DNA from: Phytophthora hibernalis
Lineage: Eukaryota > Oomycota > Peronosporomycetes > Peronosporales > Peronosporaceae
Reading direction: 5' to 3'
DNA: 64,000 nucleotides
NCBI GenBank assembly: GCA_012656075.1
Contig: JAAKBF010000007.1
Coordinates: 1,302,001-1,366,000, forward strand
The position numbers were made by a program, and so were the translations under genes. Within the stretch, counting starts at the first letter, position 1; each line of letters opens with the position of its first letter. Below, piece by piece: positions 1 through 11,340 of this stretch. Under the pieces are notes generated by a model, which made no database searches, was not told where the DNA came from, and worked only from the letters and a program-made list of their open reading frames with translations.

Positions 1-3000
1 TCAGCAGACACAGAAGGAAGCCACAAATCATCGTTACCAGTTACGAGATTGGTCAGGTCCTCTGTCGTTTGCAGTTTGTCGTCGAACAGGTACACCTCAG
101 GGCTCGCTGCCACGACATTTTCGCCAGTGTAGGGGCCGTTGGTTGTGATCTTTGTTCCCAACACAATGTTAGCCATGAATCTGGTACTGCCAACAAAAAT
201 AATCACCCGTCTCGATCCCGTGGTCAGCAGGCAGTTCAAATTCGTTCGAGTTCTTCGACACTGCAATCACTTGCGCTAATCGGGTAAAACCGACATATCC
301 CGGCAATGGTTTTATTTGCTTCGTGATCAATCCAGCCGATACATCAAGGTTCTGCGCAGTCGTCCCAGCTGCCGTCCCACCAAATGCTTGGGTCAGCGTA
401 ATGTCCACAGGGGTCATCGACTGAATCGTTCTAGCGGCGGTATCCGTTGCAATACCTAGAGTTTCACCAATAGCCAGAAATCGAGTGGGGTCGATTGCCA
501 CTCCTCCAAGGCGGATATTCGACAAAACTTGACTACCCCCTACGGCGTCAGCAGTTAGCTCTAAGGAATAGACACCGACATCACCTGCAGTTTTGCCCCC
601 AAGAGCCAATACTGAATCCACGACACTGAGCTTCTGCAACTCCTGCGTGACCTTCATATGGGTAGCTGAGAACCCAATCGCTTCAGTAGTCTCCCCACCA
701 AATGATATCCGGAAGGATCCGCTGATATCGTCTTGCTTAGCGTCAGTGAACACTGTGACTGTCGGGTAAACGCTAATCAGCGCGTTTTGGCCGGTCAAAC
801 GCGCATGCTGGATGAAAATGGAGTCTTGGTCATCATCTTCTTGCACAAACGTTACATGCCAAGCCTTGCCGTAGATACCATACTGGCTTACACTCACGTT
901 GACAGTGCCACGGGCAGTGATCAAGTCAATTGCATCGCGCATTTCAGCCGCCCCGGTATCTTTGAATGATAGAGGCGAGGTCACCTCGCCCATATACGAC
1001 AAAGTAAACGTCCCGCCGATGGTACTTGATGCATCCGCGAGAATTGTCTGTATTCCGGCTTGGCCTTTCGAACAGGAACCCTCGTATTTGACCGTATGAA
1101 CTTGCCCGTAGACAGGCAGGTTGGTCAAGCTTGGTACCCACGGAGCACAGGATGCAGCTCCAAATGATGCTGAATCGAATTGCAGTGTTGGCCACTCACC
1201 CGTCGGATAGTGTCCCCAGAAACGCACGTTGTAGTCATGGAAATCCAAGATTTTCAAGGAACGAGCTTCACCACTAAAAATCACAGGATCCGGCTGGACT
1301 GACAGAGATCGTTGTTGTGCCTTGCGCAGGTGGGCTGGTAACAGTAAACTCGCAAGAATGCCTCGAAAAGTCGTTGGGGTTCCGGCTCACCTGTATGATG
1401 GCATATTTGGGTAACACGTCTACTTGGGTCTGCGTCAGCGCGCTGGCAACAGTGAGCTTGCCGGTGTTATCGTAATCGGTAACCTTCGATGCCCATGATC
1501 CAGTCAATAAGGTCACCTTGAACGCGCGCACCTCCTCCACTGTCACCTTAAACGCCTTGGATACCTTGGATATGACATCGAGCAACTCGTTCTGTATCGT
1601 GCTTGCCGCGCCCGTCTTGCCCAGAGAGATGCAGTCGGTTGTCTCGCTTCCAAGTTTAAGTGCGAAGGTGCCGCCCGTAGCCGTCGTCGGACCGAACAAC
1701 CGAACCACTTGAACAGACGACGGTGCTCCAACAACATACGTATCACACACTCGCTCGTCATTATTGATCTCGAAGTACCCGTAGTGCTCAGCTGGAATAG
1801 CATCTTTGAATGCATTAATTCCATATGTGATACCTGTGGCTGAACCTGTTTTGACGGAGGTCAGTGAAGATAGCACTTGTAGCCCCGGATATTTGCTGTC
1901 AACAATATCTTCTACGACGTTGCCAAACAAGATTGTCCACTCATAGCCATACGGCCCAAGCTCACGTCCCGAGCTATCCAGTTTAAGTACAGCCCACTTC
2001 TTCTTGAAATCTTGCTGGCCGTGACCCAGCTCCACATCGATGTCGGAACTTCCTTCCGCAGGCTGTACTCTGACAGTAAATTTGGCCCCTCCAAGTTGGA
2101 GTCCAACGTCTATACGCGCACCCTTCAAAAGTAAATTGGACTGAGAGGCAGTCAACGGTGTCGTCGTTGTGAGACGGTTGTTAGCTTTGGAAAAGGAAAT
2201 ATCTTCTTGTCCTGTCAGTACGTACAGCGCGCGCGTGACTGAAACGGGGCGTAGGCTAGGAAGGCTGTTCAGAGCGCTCTCGAGAGTGGTGGCTGTCGAG
2301 TGCACCGACAACGTTGACGATACATCGTCTCCGTACTGCACGCGGAAAGTCCCCGCAATATCGTTTGCAAGAGAATTGTAGACATAGACTTTCTTGATTG
2401 CTGATTTTCCAAACGTATCTCCGACTACGTACTCGAACAGATATTTCGACACTGGATCGCCGTGGTCGACTGGGCTCGAAAGACGAAGCTCCATCTGCGA
2501 ACCAGAAAGAGGCCACATCCCAGTGACACCTGGCGCCTCTGGAGATGTGGCCACGGCCGAAAACAGTGGCAAAGCACCTCGCCCACGCTGCTGTAATTCT
2601 GCCGTGCTCGTACCATAACCATTTTCGTTTCGAGCATATGCTCGCACAAAGTATTCTTGACCGGGCACTAGCCCTTCAATAATCGTTTCGAAAGCAGCAT
2701 CCACACCTTTCACTACTTCTTGCACGACCACATTTACGCCTGTACCTTTCAGCAAATTTTTATCAACAACAACTAGCAAAGGCAAGTCACCCACATTCGA
2801 CAGGAAAGTGATGGCCCAAGTAACGCCAAAGTCTGAATTATCCACTCGGTTCACGTTCAGCTGACCAACCGTGGCTAGATTCTGAAGCTTGGTCCGTACA
2901 TCAACAGCGGTGTCGTCAAAATTGATCAATACTCCACCCAGGGTTTGAAAGCTGACTGCAAAAGAGCCGCTAATATCGTCAGCTGTTGCCTTGGTAGAGA

Positions 3001-4486
3001 TCGACTGCACTTCAGCCACAACTCCACCAACTTCTTGTGAAGACACAATGGTGGTTGCTGCGAAATCTCCTTTCATTGCGTATAAAGTCTTTTTAAGAGA
3101 ATCATCTTGCACGATAGACGGCGTCACTGTGCAGGTTGTACAGTCAGCACCGTACACGTCAACGAATTTTGTGGTCCCGGGCTTTTTGCTAACACGGAGG
3201 CACGGAGATGCGGGGCAATTCCCGCTGTCAACCGACTGGAACGTGACGTACCAGCGATACCCGTTCAATTTGGTGGGTCCAACACGCGAAACATCAATGG
3301 CTCCAACACCAGGTAACGCGCCCAATACGCGTTTCATGTCGGCTGCCTCCGCGTTCGCGCTGAACGTTGCTTTTGCGTGCGTACGCCGTGACATGCAGTG
3401 CAGATGTACCCGTCCACGCATTAACAAGCGTTATGGTGTTGCCGATGACACTCGCCACCTCTACGTCCTGAGACCCAATTCGAACCTGCTCCCCGGCAGC
3501 AAGTCTAGTGCTGAAGTCGCTGGAAGTAAACACGTCGGTCGAGGTCTTTTTGACGTGAACGTCCCCCAGCGCCGTATCCATAATTTCGATAAAAACATCG
3601 CCAGGCGTGCCACGAACGTGATAGGAATCCAACGGCAGCTCCGAGTCTGTAAACGGCGCCGTAGCGTGCACCGTAAACTCTTCTCCTGCGACCCGCACTC
3701 GGTCTCCTCGATTCACAACCCCTAGCATGGAACTCCTCGTCGTCGCCGTTCTCGACCCTGCTGCAACAGACACTTTAATTGCTTGACTTGTTTGCACCCA
3801 GTGTCCTTCAAAGCCCACCGACAAGTCGAACGTGCCGCCCAGCATTTGCGTCCCCGTGTTCGTCGACACGACCTGCCAGACCTCAGGGTAGAACCCGGGG
3901 ACGCCCGTGGTGACGCGCCCGCCCTCGAACGACAGCACGCGATTAGGAGGCTGCGTCCCTGGACAGTCCGTCGCGTCGCCGTCCAACGTGTTCGTCTGCT
4001 TGCCGTTCTCCAGGTACGCGCCGTCGAACGTGACCGTGTACACGTATCCGTTCTTGGCGGCGCTGTAGGCCGACCTGGAGACGCCGACGCTGTCCACTGT
4101 GGGCAGCTCTTCCAGCGCCATCTCCAGCTCCACGTCGCTGGCGTTCCACGGGATGCAGGACGTCGTCTCGACCCCAACTGGAGTTTGTAGAACCCCGAGA
4201 GGATGGGGCCGCTAGCTGCCACCGAGAACGTCTGCACCTCGTCCACACGTCGTGCCAGCTCCACTTTGTAGCCGAGCACGGGCGCCCCATTGACTCCTTC
4301 AGGCTTGACATTTAGCGGCGGGAAGAACTGCACGCGCATGGACGAGTCGCTGGCTGGAGACACGAAAACCTTCTCGGGCGGCCCAGGGACGTCTCCAGGA
4401 CTGAAAAACTCGGCTGTGACCACTACAGTATACATCAGCAGTACTAACAGAAGCCTCCTCGACATATTCCGCACTCGGTCCCTCAT
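1..4486 (-). CDS. Large secreted fibronectin type III repeat protein (partial, four frameshifts)
   Basis: The protein starts at 4486 (or at the Met at 4465) with a hydrophobic signal peptide ending near VVVTA|EF. A fibronectin type III domain follows (GPPEKV...GYKVELA), and another lies around 2450-2720 (GLVPGQEYFVRAYARNENGYG). The rest is built of repeats of about 100 residues with a recurring core like DDISGSFxVSF...T..VRTKLQNL...W.ITF. Reading jumps frame at 4172-4175 (C run), 3371-3374 (T run), 1276-1280 (A run) and 195-199 (A run). Each jump is one base in a homopolymer, and the downstream frame resumes the same repeat pattern; past 195 an open frame runs to the window edge. A cell-surface or wall-associated adhesive role is inferred from the domains only. 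No catalytic motif is visible. The repeat family was not identified by name. Alternatively it is a pseudogene, but the homopolymer positions favour sequence error. Confidence 0.7.
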
Positions 4487-4800
4487 GCTGAGGTTTGTTG
4501 CTTGTCAATGTCAAGTCGGGATTTGACAGGGGAATCTTGGCGAAAGGTCGCGAGGCCGGTCGCCGACGCGTCACCCGCCGTCGTAAAGGACCAGCATGGT
4601 CTTCGTCTCGCCGTCTTGCTGTCTTGGGTTTCCGTGCTTCCAGCTCCGTGACCTTCACTCTTGGCGGCAAAAATGCGGAATGGAATGCGGAATGCAACCT
4701 TGGTGCAAGTGGTTGCTGATTGGTGGAAAGTGTCGGAACCAATCATTTTGGAGCGGCAATCGTTTTGTCCCGAATCAAGTGCGCGCTGCCACAAGTCAAG
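4487..4800. promoter_or_regulatory. Divergent promoter region between the FN3 protein and SRP19
   Basis: This 314 bp gap separates two start codons pointing away from each other. An inverted CCAAT box (ATTGG) lies near 4719 and a direct CCAAT at 4739-4743. The latter runs into TCATTTT at 4743-4749, which fits the oomycete initiator YCAYTYY and lies about 52 bp before the SRP19 start. A repeated GGAATG/TGCGGAATG sequence sits near 4675-4695. Function is inferred from position and motif match. Confidence 0.4.
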
Positions 4801-5607
4801 ATGGTGCGCAAGGGCCGCGTCAAGGACAACGTCGCGGGCGAGCGCTACGACACGAATGCCATCCCCCTGGACATGCCAGCGCCCAGTCGCACACGACCGA
4901 ACCCGGGCCAGTTCAACCCCGCGGACCTCATGGGCATGCTGGGTGGTGGAGGAGGCGGAGGCATGCCGGATATGTCCCAGATGATGGAGATGATGCAGGG
5001 AATGGGTGGCATGGGGGAGGAATGTCGCCCATGGGGAAATGCCAGGGATGCCTCATATGGGAGGCATGCCCGGTATGGGAGGGATGCCAGGAATGGGAGG
5101 GATGATGCCGCCTATGGAGGCCATGGAGCCCATGCGGCCCAAGATCATCTACGCCTACGGGTTGGCGGAGGGCACCCCTACGTCGACCTTCTTCACGTTC
5201 TACCCGAATTACATCGACAACAAGAAGACGGTGCAGCAGGGACGACGCATCACCAAGGAGAAGGCGTGCGAGGCGCCCATCGCTGACGAGATGTCGGAGG
5301 TGTGCACGTTCTTCAAGCTGCCACATGTGCTGGAGCCGGCCAAGAAGTACCCGCGCGACTGGCTTGTGTCCGGTCGTGTGCGCGTGCGACTGCTGAAGGC
5401 CGACGGCACCCCGAGAACCCGGAGATCGCGAGCCGCAAGGTGCTCATGGTCAAGATGGCGGAGCTGGTCCCGAAGCTCCAGTCTCGCAAGGTGCGGCTGG
5501 AGAAGGAAGCCGAAGAGGCCAAGCAGAAGGCAGCGGCCGCTGCTGGAGCAGTCACGGTGGCCTCTGGGGGCGGCAAGAAGAAAGGAAAGAAGAAAGGCAG
5601 GAGATAA
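4801..5607 (+). CDS. SRP19: Signal recognition particle 19 kDa subunit, with Gly/Met-rich N-terminal extension
   Basis: SRP19 binds SRP RNA helices 6 and 8 and is required for SRP54 loading in co-translational targeting. The family core is seen in the middle: IIYAYG, FYPNYIDNKKT, QQGRRI, then KLPHVLEPAKKYPRDW and a basic segment. The tail ends in KKKGKKKGRR, a lysine-rich end usual for SRP19. Before the core is an unusual extension of about 100 residues rich in Gly and Met (GMPDMSQMMEMM, repeated GGMPGM units). Reading requires one added base at each of three runs: G5 at 5013-5017, A3 at 5037-5039 and C4 at 5409-5412. With these the frame is open for about 269 residues. The ATG at 4801 (MVRKGRVKDN) follows the initiator-like TCATTTT. 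The gene converges on twinfilin with 127 bp between stops. Confidence 0.85.
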
Positions 5608-5734
5608 ACGGAGACTTGAGGGTGGAGCTGGCTTTGGACTCGAGGCTATGACAGGAGTACGACAGGCTAGAGCCTGTGGTATTAGGTTGAATACGGTGCC
5701 GTTCACGCTTCGCATTTATCTGCTTCAATCTTGG

Positions 5735-7059
5735 TTAGTTGACAATAAACACGTCTACTGCGCAAGTTGGTGCTAACTTAGTGAGCTCCAGGGGGCCGCG
5801 GCCTCTTCCTCGGCCGCGTCCACGGCCGCCAGGAGCAGCGGGGCGTGCAAACTCACGCGGCTTCAGTTCATCCTCAGTCTTGGGAGGTGCCAACTCGGAG
5901 CGAATGTCTTCTGCCGCGCTGATCGGATTGTTGACCTCAATCTGTAGAAAACAATTAGCACCAAACAAAACACGTTGGGCGTCATGAAAACCTAACTACT
6001 CACCGTGTAGTCGAACTTGATGGAGAGCTCTTCGTTGGCAACGGAGAGCACCGTGGCTTTACACGTCGAGTACACCATTTTCAAGCGCACCGGCGAGTCT
6101 TCCGGACACACGTACATGAAAACTACAACAACAATAAACACCTCATTAGCACCTCCTCCTCGCACAAGAAACAATCTGCGTCTTACTCAGTGCCGACGTC
6201 GCACCCGAAGCCACCGGTCCACGGTATCGGTACGCCACGAAGCTCGGACTGCGACGGTCAAGCGTGTCGGGCACATCAATAAGTTCTACGCTCTCCAGAC
6301 TCTTGACGACCTCCACACTCTCGTTGTCCTCGCTCAATTTCTACAAGTCGAAGCCACGATTCCATCAGCATCGCCACCACTCCAACACCCTCCACTCCAC
6401 CTACCATCGCGATCCAGTCGAACTTGTTGTCCTGCAGCAGCCGCAGCTTGTCCCGCACGTTCTGCGTGATCTCAAACGGCACGACGCCCATGGCACTGGA
6501 CTTGACGTTGGTATCGCGCTCCAGCATGGCCGCCTCCTTGAGCAGTCGCTCCGACTCGGACAGCGGCGCATCCGCCGCCTGCTTCTTCCTGGCCTCCTGG
6601 AAACTCTTCCACGTCACCTCACTCTGCAAAAACAATTGCAAAACCATCAGCCTCCTCTCCATTGCACAGCTCTATAATCCGTCCACGCACCAGCTCCGTG
6701 GCGTGAAATTCCCTGAAAAGTAGTTGAGTCCCAGCTGCTTCTTGAGCGAATCGCGCGACGACGAGTACAGCATGCGGTTGCGTACGCTCACACTCTCGGG
6801 AACGAAGGCCAGCAACACCCAGCGCAACGCCGCCACGTTCGTGTCGGGACACAGCAGCACGAACGCCGCCTGATCTGCGGTTAAAGAGGACGCCACGAGT
6901 TGCGTTACGTCGGCGTGCGGGTCCGACGTCACGGGCCCAGAGCCGCTCAGCACGAACGACTCGTCGTCGATCGAGACCTTGACGTAGCGCAGCTTGCCGC
7001 TCTGCGCGTCGACGAACGCGCTGGAGCTCCGCGCTCAGCAGGAGGTTGGCTCGGGCCAT
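5735..7059 (-). CDS. Twinfilin, two-ADF-H-domain actin-binding protein
   Basis: Twinfilin sequesters ADP-actin monomers and caps barbed ends. Five exons can be traced on the minus strand: 7059-6691, 6623-6405, 6340-6187, 6122-6004 and 5941-5735, with four GT-AG introns of 62-67 bp. The product is about 355 residues, the normal family length. The first ADF-H domain has FVPESVSVRNRMLYSSSRDSLKK; the second has FMYVCPEDSPVRLKMVYSTCK. Both contain the actin-binding pattern of MxYSS/STxxxL. The tail has a GRGRGRG run. Exon 1 needs two compensating one-base corrections (extra C near 7028; missing T in the run near 6727), leaving the overall length in frame. The first 25 codons and leader reappear as a displaced copy at 53.5 kb. 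Confidence 0.85.
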
Positions 7060-7329
7060 GGGATCAGATCAGGGGAGCTTCAAATTGATTGTGGATGAGG
7101 ATTTTTGTCAGCCATAGTGAGGACAAGTCAAACTATTGAGCAGGGCAGCAAAACAAGACAAGCTGCAAAACAAGATAAACAAGTTCGAACTGACTATTTG
7201 GGTGCTCTCCGAGTGTCGGCTGATAGTGCCAGAAGACGAACAATGAGTAAGGCTACAGCGCTTGTGTCTCGGTGTCTCATCACTCCGCCGCCTTGAAAAA
7301 CTACCCAGGATAAAACAAACACAAGCGTC

Positions 7330-9792
7330 AGCCGCTGACACTTCCGATACGTACTGAAAGACGACGTACCGTATCGTCGGCATACGCAAGCTCAAGCAGT
7401 GCAAGGTACCGGAGTAGAGTCGCTCCCGCATGGGCGCGTTCTCCTTCAGGCCAAAGATGATGATCCGCGCTTGGGTCAAGTAGTCGTCGTTGCTCTCTTT
7501 GAAGCGCTCGACCAAAGCGGCCTGAAACACACGTATCATAACACAACAATCGTGAGTTTCGGCTGCTCGTCCCGCATCTTCAACAAAACATATCAGCGTA
7601 CATCGATCTCATTTGCCAGGTCGGCACGAGTCGACCCCTTGTGGTCCAGGATTTTGCTCAACATGTCAATGAAGATCTGTCGGTTCTTGTCCAGGTTCTC
7701 AGGCGCTTCAAACAGGTCCTCTTTCTCATTCGCTACATCGCCGGTTGGCTTGTCGGCTGCCTTTGTCGGAGAAGCAGAAGGCTTGTCCGTAACTGTTTCT
7801 GCTTCGTCAGCGGTATTGTCAGACTTTACTGCCACATCGTCAGTCTTCACTGCCACATTGTCAGTCTTCACTGCCATATCGTCAGTCTTCACTACCACAG
7901 CGTCCGACGGTGCGGCCGTTGCTGCCTCCTTTTCCGCAGTCTGTTCAGGGGTCTTCTTTTCCTGTGTATTTACTGCGGCATCTTTTGAAGTCACGTTCAC
8001 TGCTGTCTTAGTCGGCGAAGCATCGGCTGGGGGCGAAGAAACTTTTTCTTTCGCTGCCAAGTTCTCTTTTCCGTCGCTGCTTTCTGTGGGAGCAGCAGAG
8101 GCCTCATTTTGGGCTGGAGCTCCTCCGACTTGACCATACTCCCATTTTCAGCCTTCCGCTTCTTGTTGGCGTGTTCCTCAGCGTCTTCGTGAGGTTTCTT
8201 TCCCAGATGGGAAATCTCTGTGTCGTTATTCAGAATTTGGATCATGTGCTTGCGAAGAGCGCTCGCCGTCTGTGCCACAGTGGGGCTTAGATTTTGCGCA
8301 GCATCGCAATAACAGCAGCCAGTCCCGACCGCTCCACGTCTGAGCGATACATGAGCGTCTCCTTGAAAAATCCCTGCATGATGCCAACTAACTCATCGTT
8401 ATTCCGCGCCGACTCTTTCGCCTGTAGCCGCGCCATCTTGCTCGCGCACGAGGCGAGATCGCCAACCTTGTACTCGCCCTTGTCCTTTGTCTTGCTTTTC
8501 GGGCCATTCAATTTTTCTTCGCCGCTTCCTCGGTCATTTCGCGGATATCGGCCGACTTCACCGATTTGTGAGGCACCACAAGCTCGATCTCCTTCTTCCG
8601 TTTGCTATCAATCTCAGCAGATCCATTCGACTTCCCATGCTTCGCAGTCGATTTGGGGGCCTTCTTGGCAGAACCTCCCGCGGCATTGGCACCGTCGTCG
8701 GTCTCCTTCTTCTTTGGTGTCTTGCGACTCGCCACCTTCGCCTTGATCTCTTCCTTGCTCAGCGTGGGTCTCTCCGCGTCTTCCTCCTCTTCCTGTGCGG
8801 CCACTGGGAGGCGTCCCTTTCCGTCCTTCTCATCTGCCTGATTCACCTGATTCTTCGGCTTCGGTCCGCGCTTCTTGGGCGTTTTACTTTGCGTAGCAGT
8901 AGCCGCAGTCTTGTTCTTCGGCGGCCGGCCAGGCTTCCGTTTGACAGGTGCAGGAGGTGCTTCCTCCTTCACAGCCTCCACGTTCTCTTCCGGCTTGAGC
9001 AATCCATCCGCACGCTCCTCAATCGGCAGCTTGAGCTCTTTCTGCACAACAAACCAATCAGACGTCTACTCAAGTCGTACAACAGCAAACATCAATCTCA
9101 CATCCGCCACTTCAATCGCCGCCATGAGCTTCACGCGGCGCTTGGGCGCCTTCGAGTCCTTCTCCGGGTAGCCCTCGCGGTAGTTGAACTTGGAGTCGTC
9201 CCACGGCTCAAACTTGTTGAACGACACGGGCGCGCTGGATCAAAAGCACACCCAAACACCATCAGTCTCACCCCATCTACCAGCTCTTCTTTCCCCACTC
9301 ACTAATTGTTGGACACGTAGAAGAAGACGAGGTACTTGGTCTCCAGCACCTTGAGCGCCGTCTCCTGCAGCTTCCGGGGCAGCAGCCGCGGGTCCGTGAT
9401 GATACACGGCCAGTACGGGTAGCCGCCCATCTTGGCCCACCCGATCTGGCCGAACCTGCCCTTCACGTCGTCACTTAGCGCCGCCACCATCCGCTCCGCC
9501 TGCTGCTGCTCGTCTCCGGCGTCGACCTCCACCGCCACCTTTTTCTTGCGGCCAGGGCCCCTCTTGCCCGTCTTGGCGCGCTTCTTGAGCTGCTTCTCGG
9601 GCTCCGACTCGGTGTCTTCGCCCTCGGCCGGCGTCTTCTTGGGCGTGCGCGGGCTCGGCGTGCGGCGCTTGCGGAGCGCGGCGTCCTGAGTGGCGGCGGT
9701 CTCTGCCACTGCTACGTCTATCGTCACTTGCGGCTCCTGCGGCGGCGCGGGGCCTCCACAGCGGGCGTGAGAGCGGCCGCTTCCTCGCTCAT
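7330..9792 (-). CDS. PWWP / AT-hook / LEDGF-like / TFIIS central domain nuclear protein
   Basis: The start is the ATG at 9792 (MSEEAAALTP). Exons run 9792-9303, 9234-9102, 9041-7602 and from 7521 onward, with GT-AG introns of 68, 60 and 80 bp. Domains in order: a KRGPGRKKK AT-hook-like stretch, a PWWP domain (GWAKMGGYPYWPCII...LVFFYVSNN), two more AT-hooks (KRKPGRPPKNK, KRGPKPKN), a helical LEDGF/TFIIS-N-like domain (near 8500-8230), an acidic linker with repeated VKTDD units, and a TFIIS central-like domain (NRQIFIDMLSKILDH...RIIIFGLKENAPMRERLYSG). PWWP domains read methylated H3K36, and TFIIS-type helices bind RNA polymerase II, so a role in transcription elongation on active chromatin is inferred. 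Missing single bases are implied at 9749-9752, 8512-8516, 8292-8295 and 8107-8110, all homopolymers; with these every exon phase agrees. The C-terminal end, between about 7190 and 7410, is unresolved. Confidence 0.7.
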
Positions 9793-10006
9793 CTTCTCGT
9801 TGGTTCGGATTTTTCCCTACTGAGGTCCTGCCACTGGGCGCGGTCGATTTTTCACTTGGTGTTTGTATGGTGGATCTTCCTACCTTCTTGAATATGGTGT
9901 TTACACACGTAGAATTAGAGTACCGTGAAAAGAGGAAAGTTAGACACGAGGTTTGTAAGGGGTTGATTGAAGAGTAAAGATTGGGTTGTTTTGAGAGTGT
10001 ATTGAC

Positions 10007-10184
10007 ATGCCAACGTCGACGGACGTGTTTGGTCGCATTAACCGGGTGCCATCGCATAACACCGTCGTCTATTCCATGCGTCCACGTCCGCTGGCGGAAG
10101 ACACCACCTCAAACCTACTTCATCGTCGAAAAGAACGAGGTCCTTGGACAGATTGCAGCATCAGAAGAACTGCTAGACACTTAG
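10007..10184 (+). CDS. Possible small protein of about 59 residues, unknown function
   Basis: A start at 10007 gives MPTSTDVFGRINRVPSHNTV, then moving one base in a CC pair near 10107 leads into TYFIVEKNEVLGQIAASEEL and a stop at 10182-10184. The composition looks protein-like and no family was recognised. The stop codon shares two bases with the stop of the convergent uS2 gene. It could instead be a last exon of an unseen gene or chance. The stretch 9793-10006 upstream shows nothing else recognisable. Confidence 0.3.
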
Positions 10185-11039
10185 TCCCAGCCCGAGCCAG
10201 CGGCAGGGGTGGCGGCGTCCCAGTTCGAGGCGGCAGCAGCCGGCACGGCAGGGGCCTCACCGGACCACTCCGTGTTGCCCGTGGAGGTCCACTCCGTGGG
10301 GGCAGCAGGGGCAGCCGGCTCAGCGGCGTACAGGGCGGGCTCCGCAGCGGTCTGCGGGGCAGCGTCGCCCCAGCCAGCACGGGCCTGGGCCTCCTCGGCG
10401 GCGGTGGCCTGAGCCTCCTCGGCCTTCTTGAGCTCCTCCGGGTCGCGGTACAGGAACAGGTCCACGACCACGTCCCACGGCAAGGCGCGCGAGATCGTGC
10501 CGCGCAGACGCAGCACCTCACGGGCCAGCAGCCAGTAGAGCAGGCCGATGGAGAGCTTGCCCTTGTTGTTGGCCGGGATGGCCACGTCCACGAACTGCAG
10601 GGGCGAGTCCGAGTCGCAGAAGGCGATCACAGGCACGTTGACGAACGAAGACTCACGCACGGCCTGCGAGTCGGTACGCGGGTCCGTGATGAGCAGCAGA
10701 CGCGGCTCGCGGAATTGCTTGGTGATCTGGTTGGTGAACGTGCCGGGGTGAAACGGCTGGCAATGGCCTGGCAGCCAGTGTGGTGCGCGAACTTGAGCAC
10801 GGCACGCTGGCCGTACGGGCGCGCCGAGATGGCGATCACGTCCTCCGGGTTCTCCACGGCCACGATCACGCGCGCAGCCAGCATGAGCTTCTCCACGTCT
10901 TGCCCACGTTGATGATGTGGATGCCGTCGTTGCGGCGACGCCAGATGTAGTCGGCCATCTTGGAGTCGGCATTGCGCGTGCCGATGTGGACCTGAGCGGC
11001 CAGCATCATCTTGATGTCCTCCTCACGTTGCGTAGCCAT
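10181..11039 (-). CDS. RPSA: 40S ribosomal protein SA (uS2)
   Basis: uS2 sits on the small-subunit head-body junction and is needed for 40S maturation. From the ATG at 11039 the product begins MATQREEDIKMMLAAQVHIG and shows the conserved blocks HIINVGKTW, ENPEDV, FTNQ, EPRLLLITDPRTD, NVPVIAFCDSDSPL and NNKGKLSIGLLYWLLARE. The acidic, alanine-rich tail with several W-containing repeats (EWTSTGN, EWSGEAP, NWDAATP) resembles the eukaryotic C-terminal TEW repeats. Two bases are missing, one in a GG at 10893-10894 and one in the G run at 10745-10748 (plus-strand letters); with both restored the frame gives 286 residues, the expected size. No intron is seen. The 301 bp to the MAP65 start form a divergent promoter. 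Confidence 0.92.
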
Positions 11040-11340
11040 GGTTGCGATAGATTCCTGGTCTTCTCAAAGAACGATGAATTGTGCGGCCCAAGCTGCTCAA
11101 CGCAATAACCCCAGGCGCGCCGACCACCACCAATCATTTGTACCAATTTAATTTTAATGTAGCCATGTACCAGTGTAACCAAGTACTTGTGTGGACCCCC
11201 GTATTATGTGTGGTGTACACTGTAAATGTGTAGCCATTATCAGATATGCTGACGTACTTGCTTGCCTTTCTGGGGTCATCCGATGCCGAGCCTTTTCCGG
11301 CTCACTTTGCCTCTTAGTCGGCAAGAAAGGAGGCCACAAA
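11040..11340. promoter_or_regulatory. Divergent promoter region between RPSA and MAP65
   Basis: Two genes start on either side and point away from each other. TCACTTT at 11302-11308 fits the oomycete initiator YCAYTYY and lies 33 bp before the MAP65 start. No convincing initiator was pinned for RPSA. The assignment is by position and motif. Confidence 0.35.

Noticed and set aside
3722..4311. Arg/Ser/Trp-rich ORF continuing in the frame of the FN3 start
   Set aside because: The composition is that of an out-of-frame reading of the GC-rich gene after the frame break near 4172.
6264..6677. Long plus-strand ORF over the twinfilin exons
   Set aside because: It is the antisense of exons 2 and 3 and has no motif.
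8487..9305. 272-codon plus-strand ORF opposite the PWWP gene
   Set aside because: Leu/Arg-rich antisense reading of Lys/Glu/Ala-rich codons; the minus strand has clear domains and splice sites.
10007..10912. 301-codon plus-strand ORF across RPSA
   Set aside because: Beyond 10184 it is antisense of a ribosomal protein gene; only the first 59 codons (in two frames) were kept as a possible small ORF.
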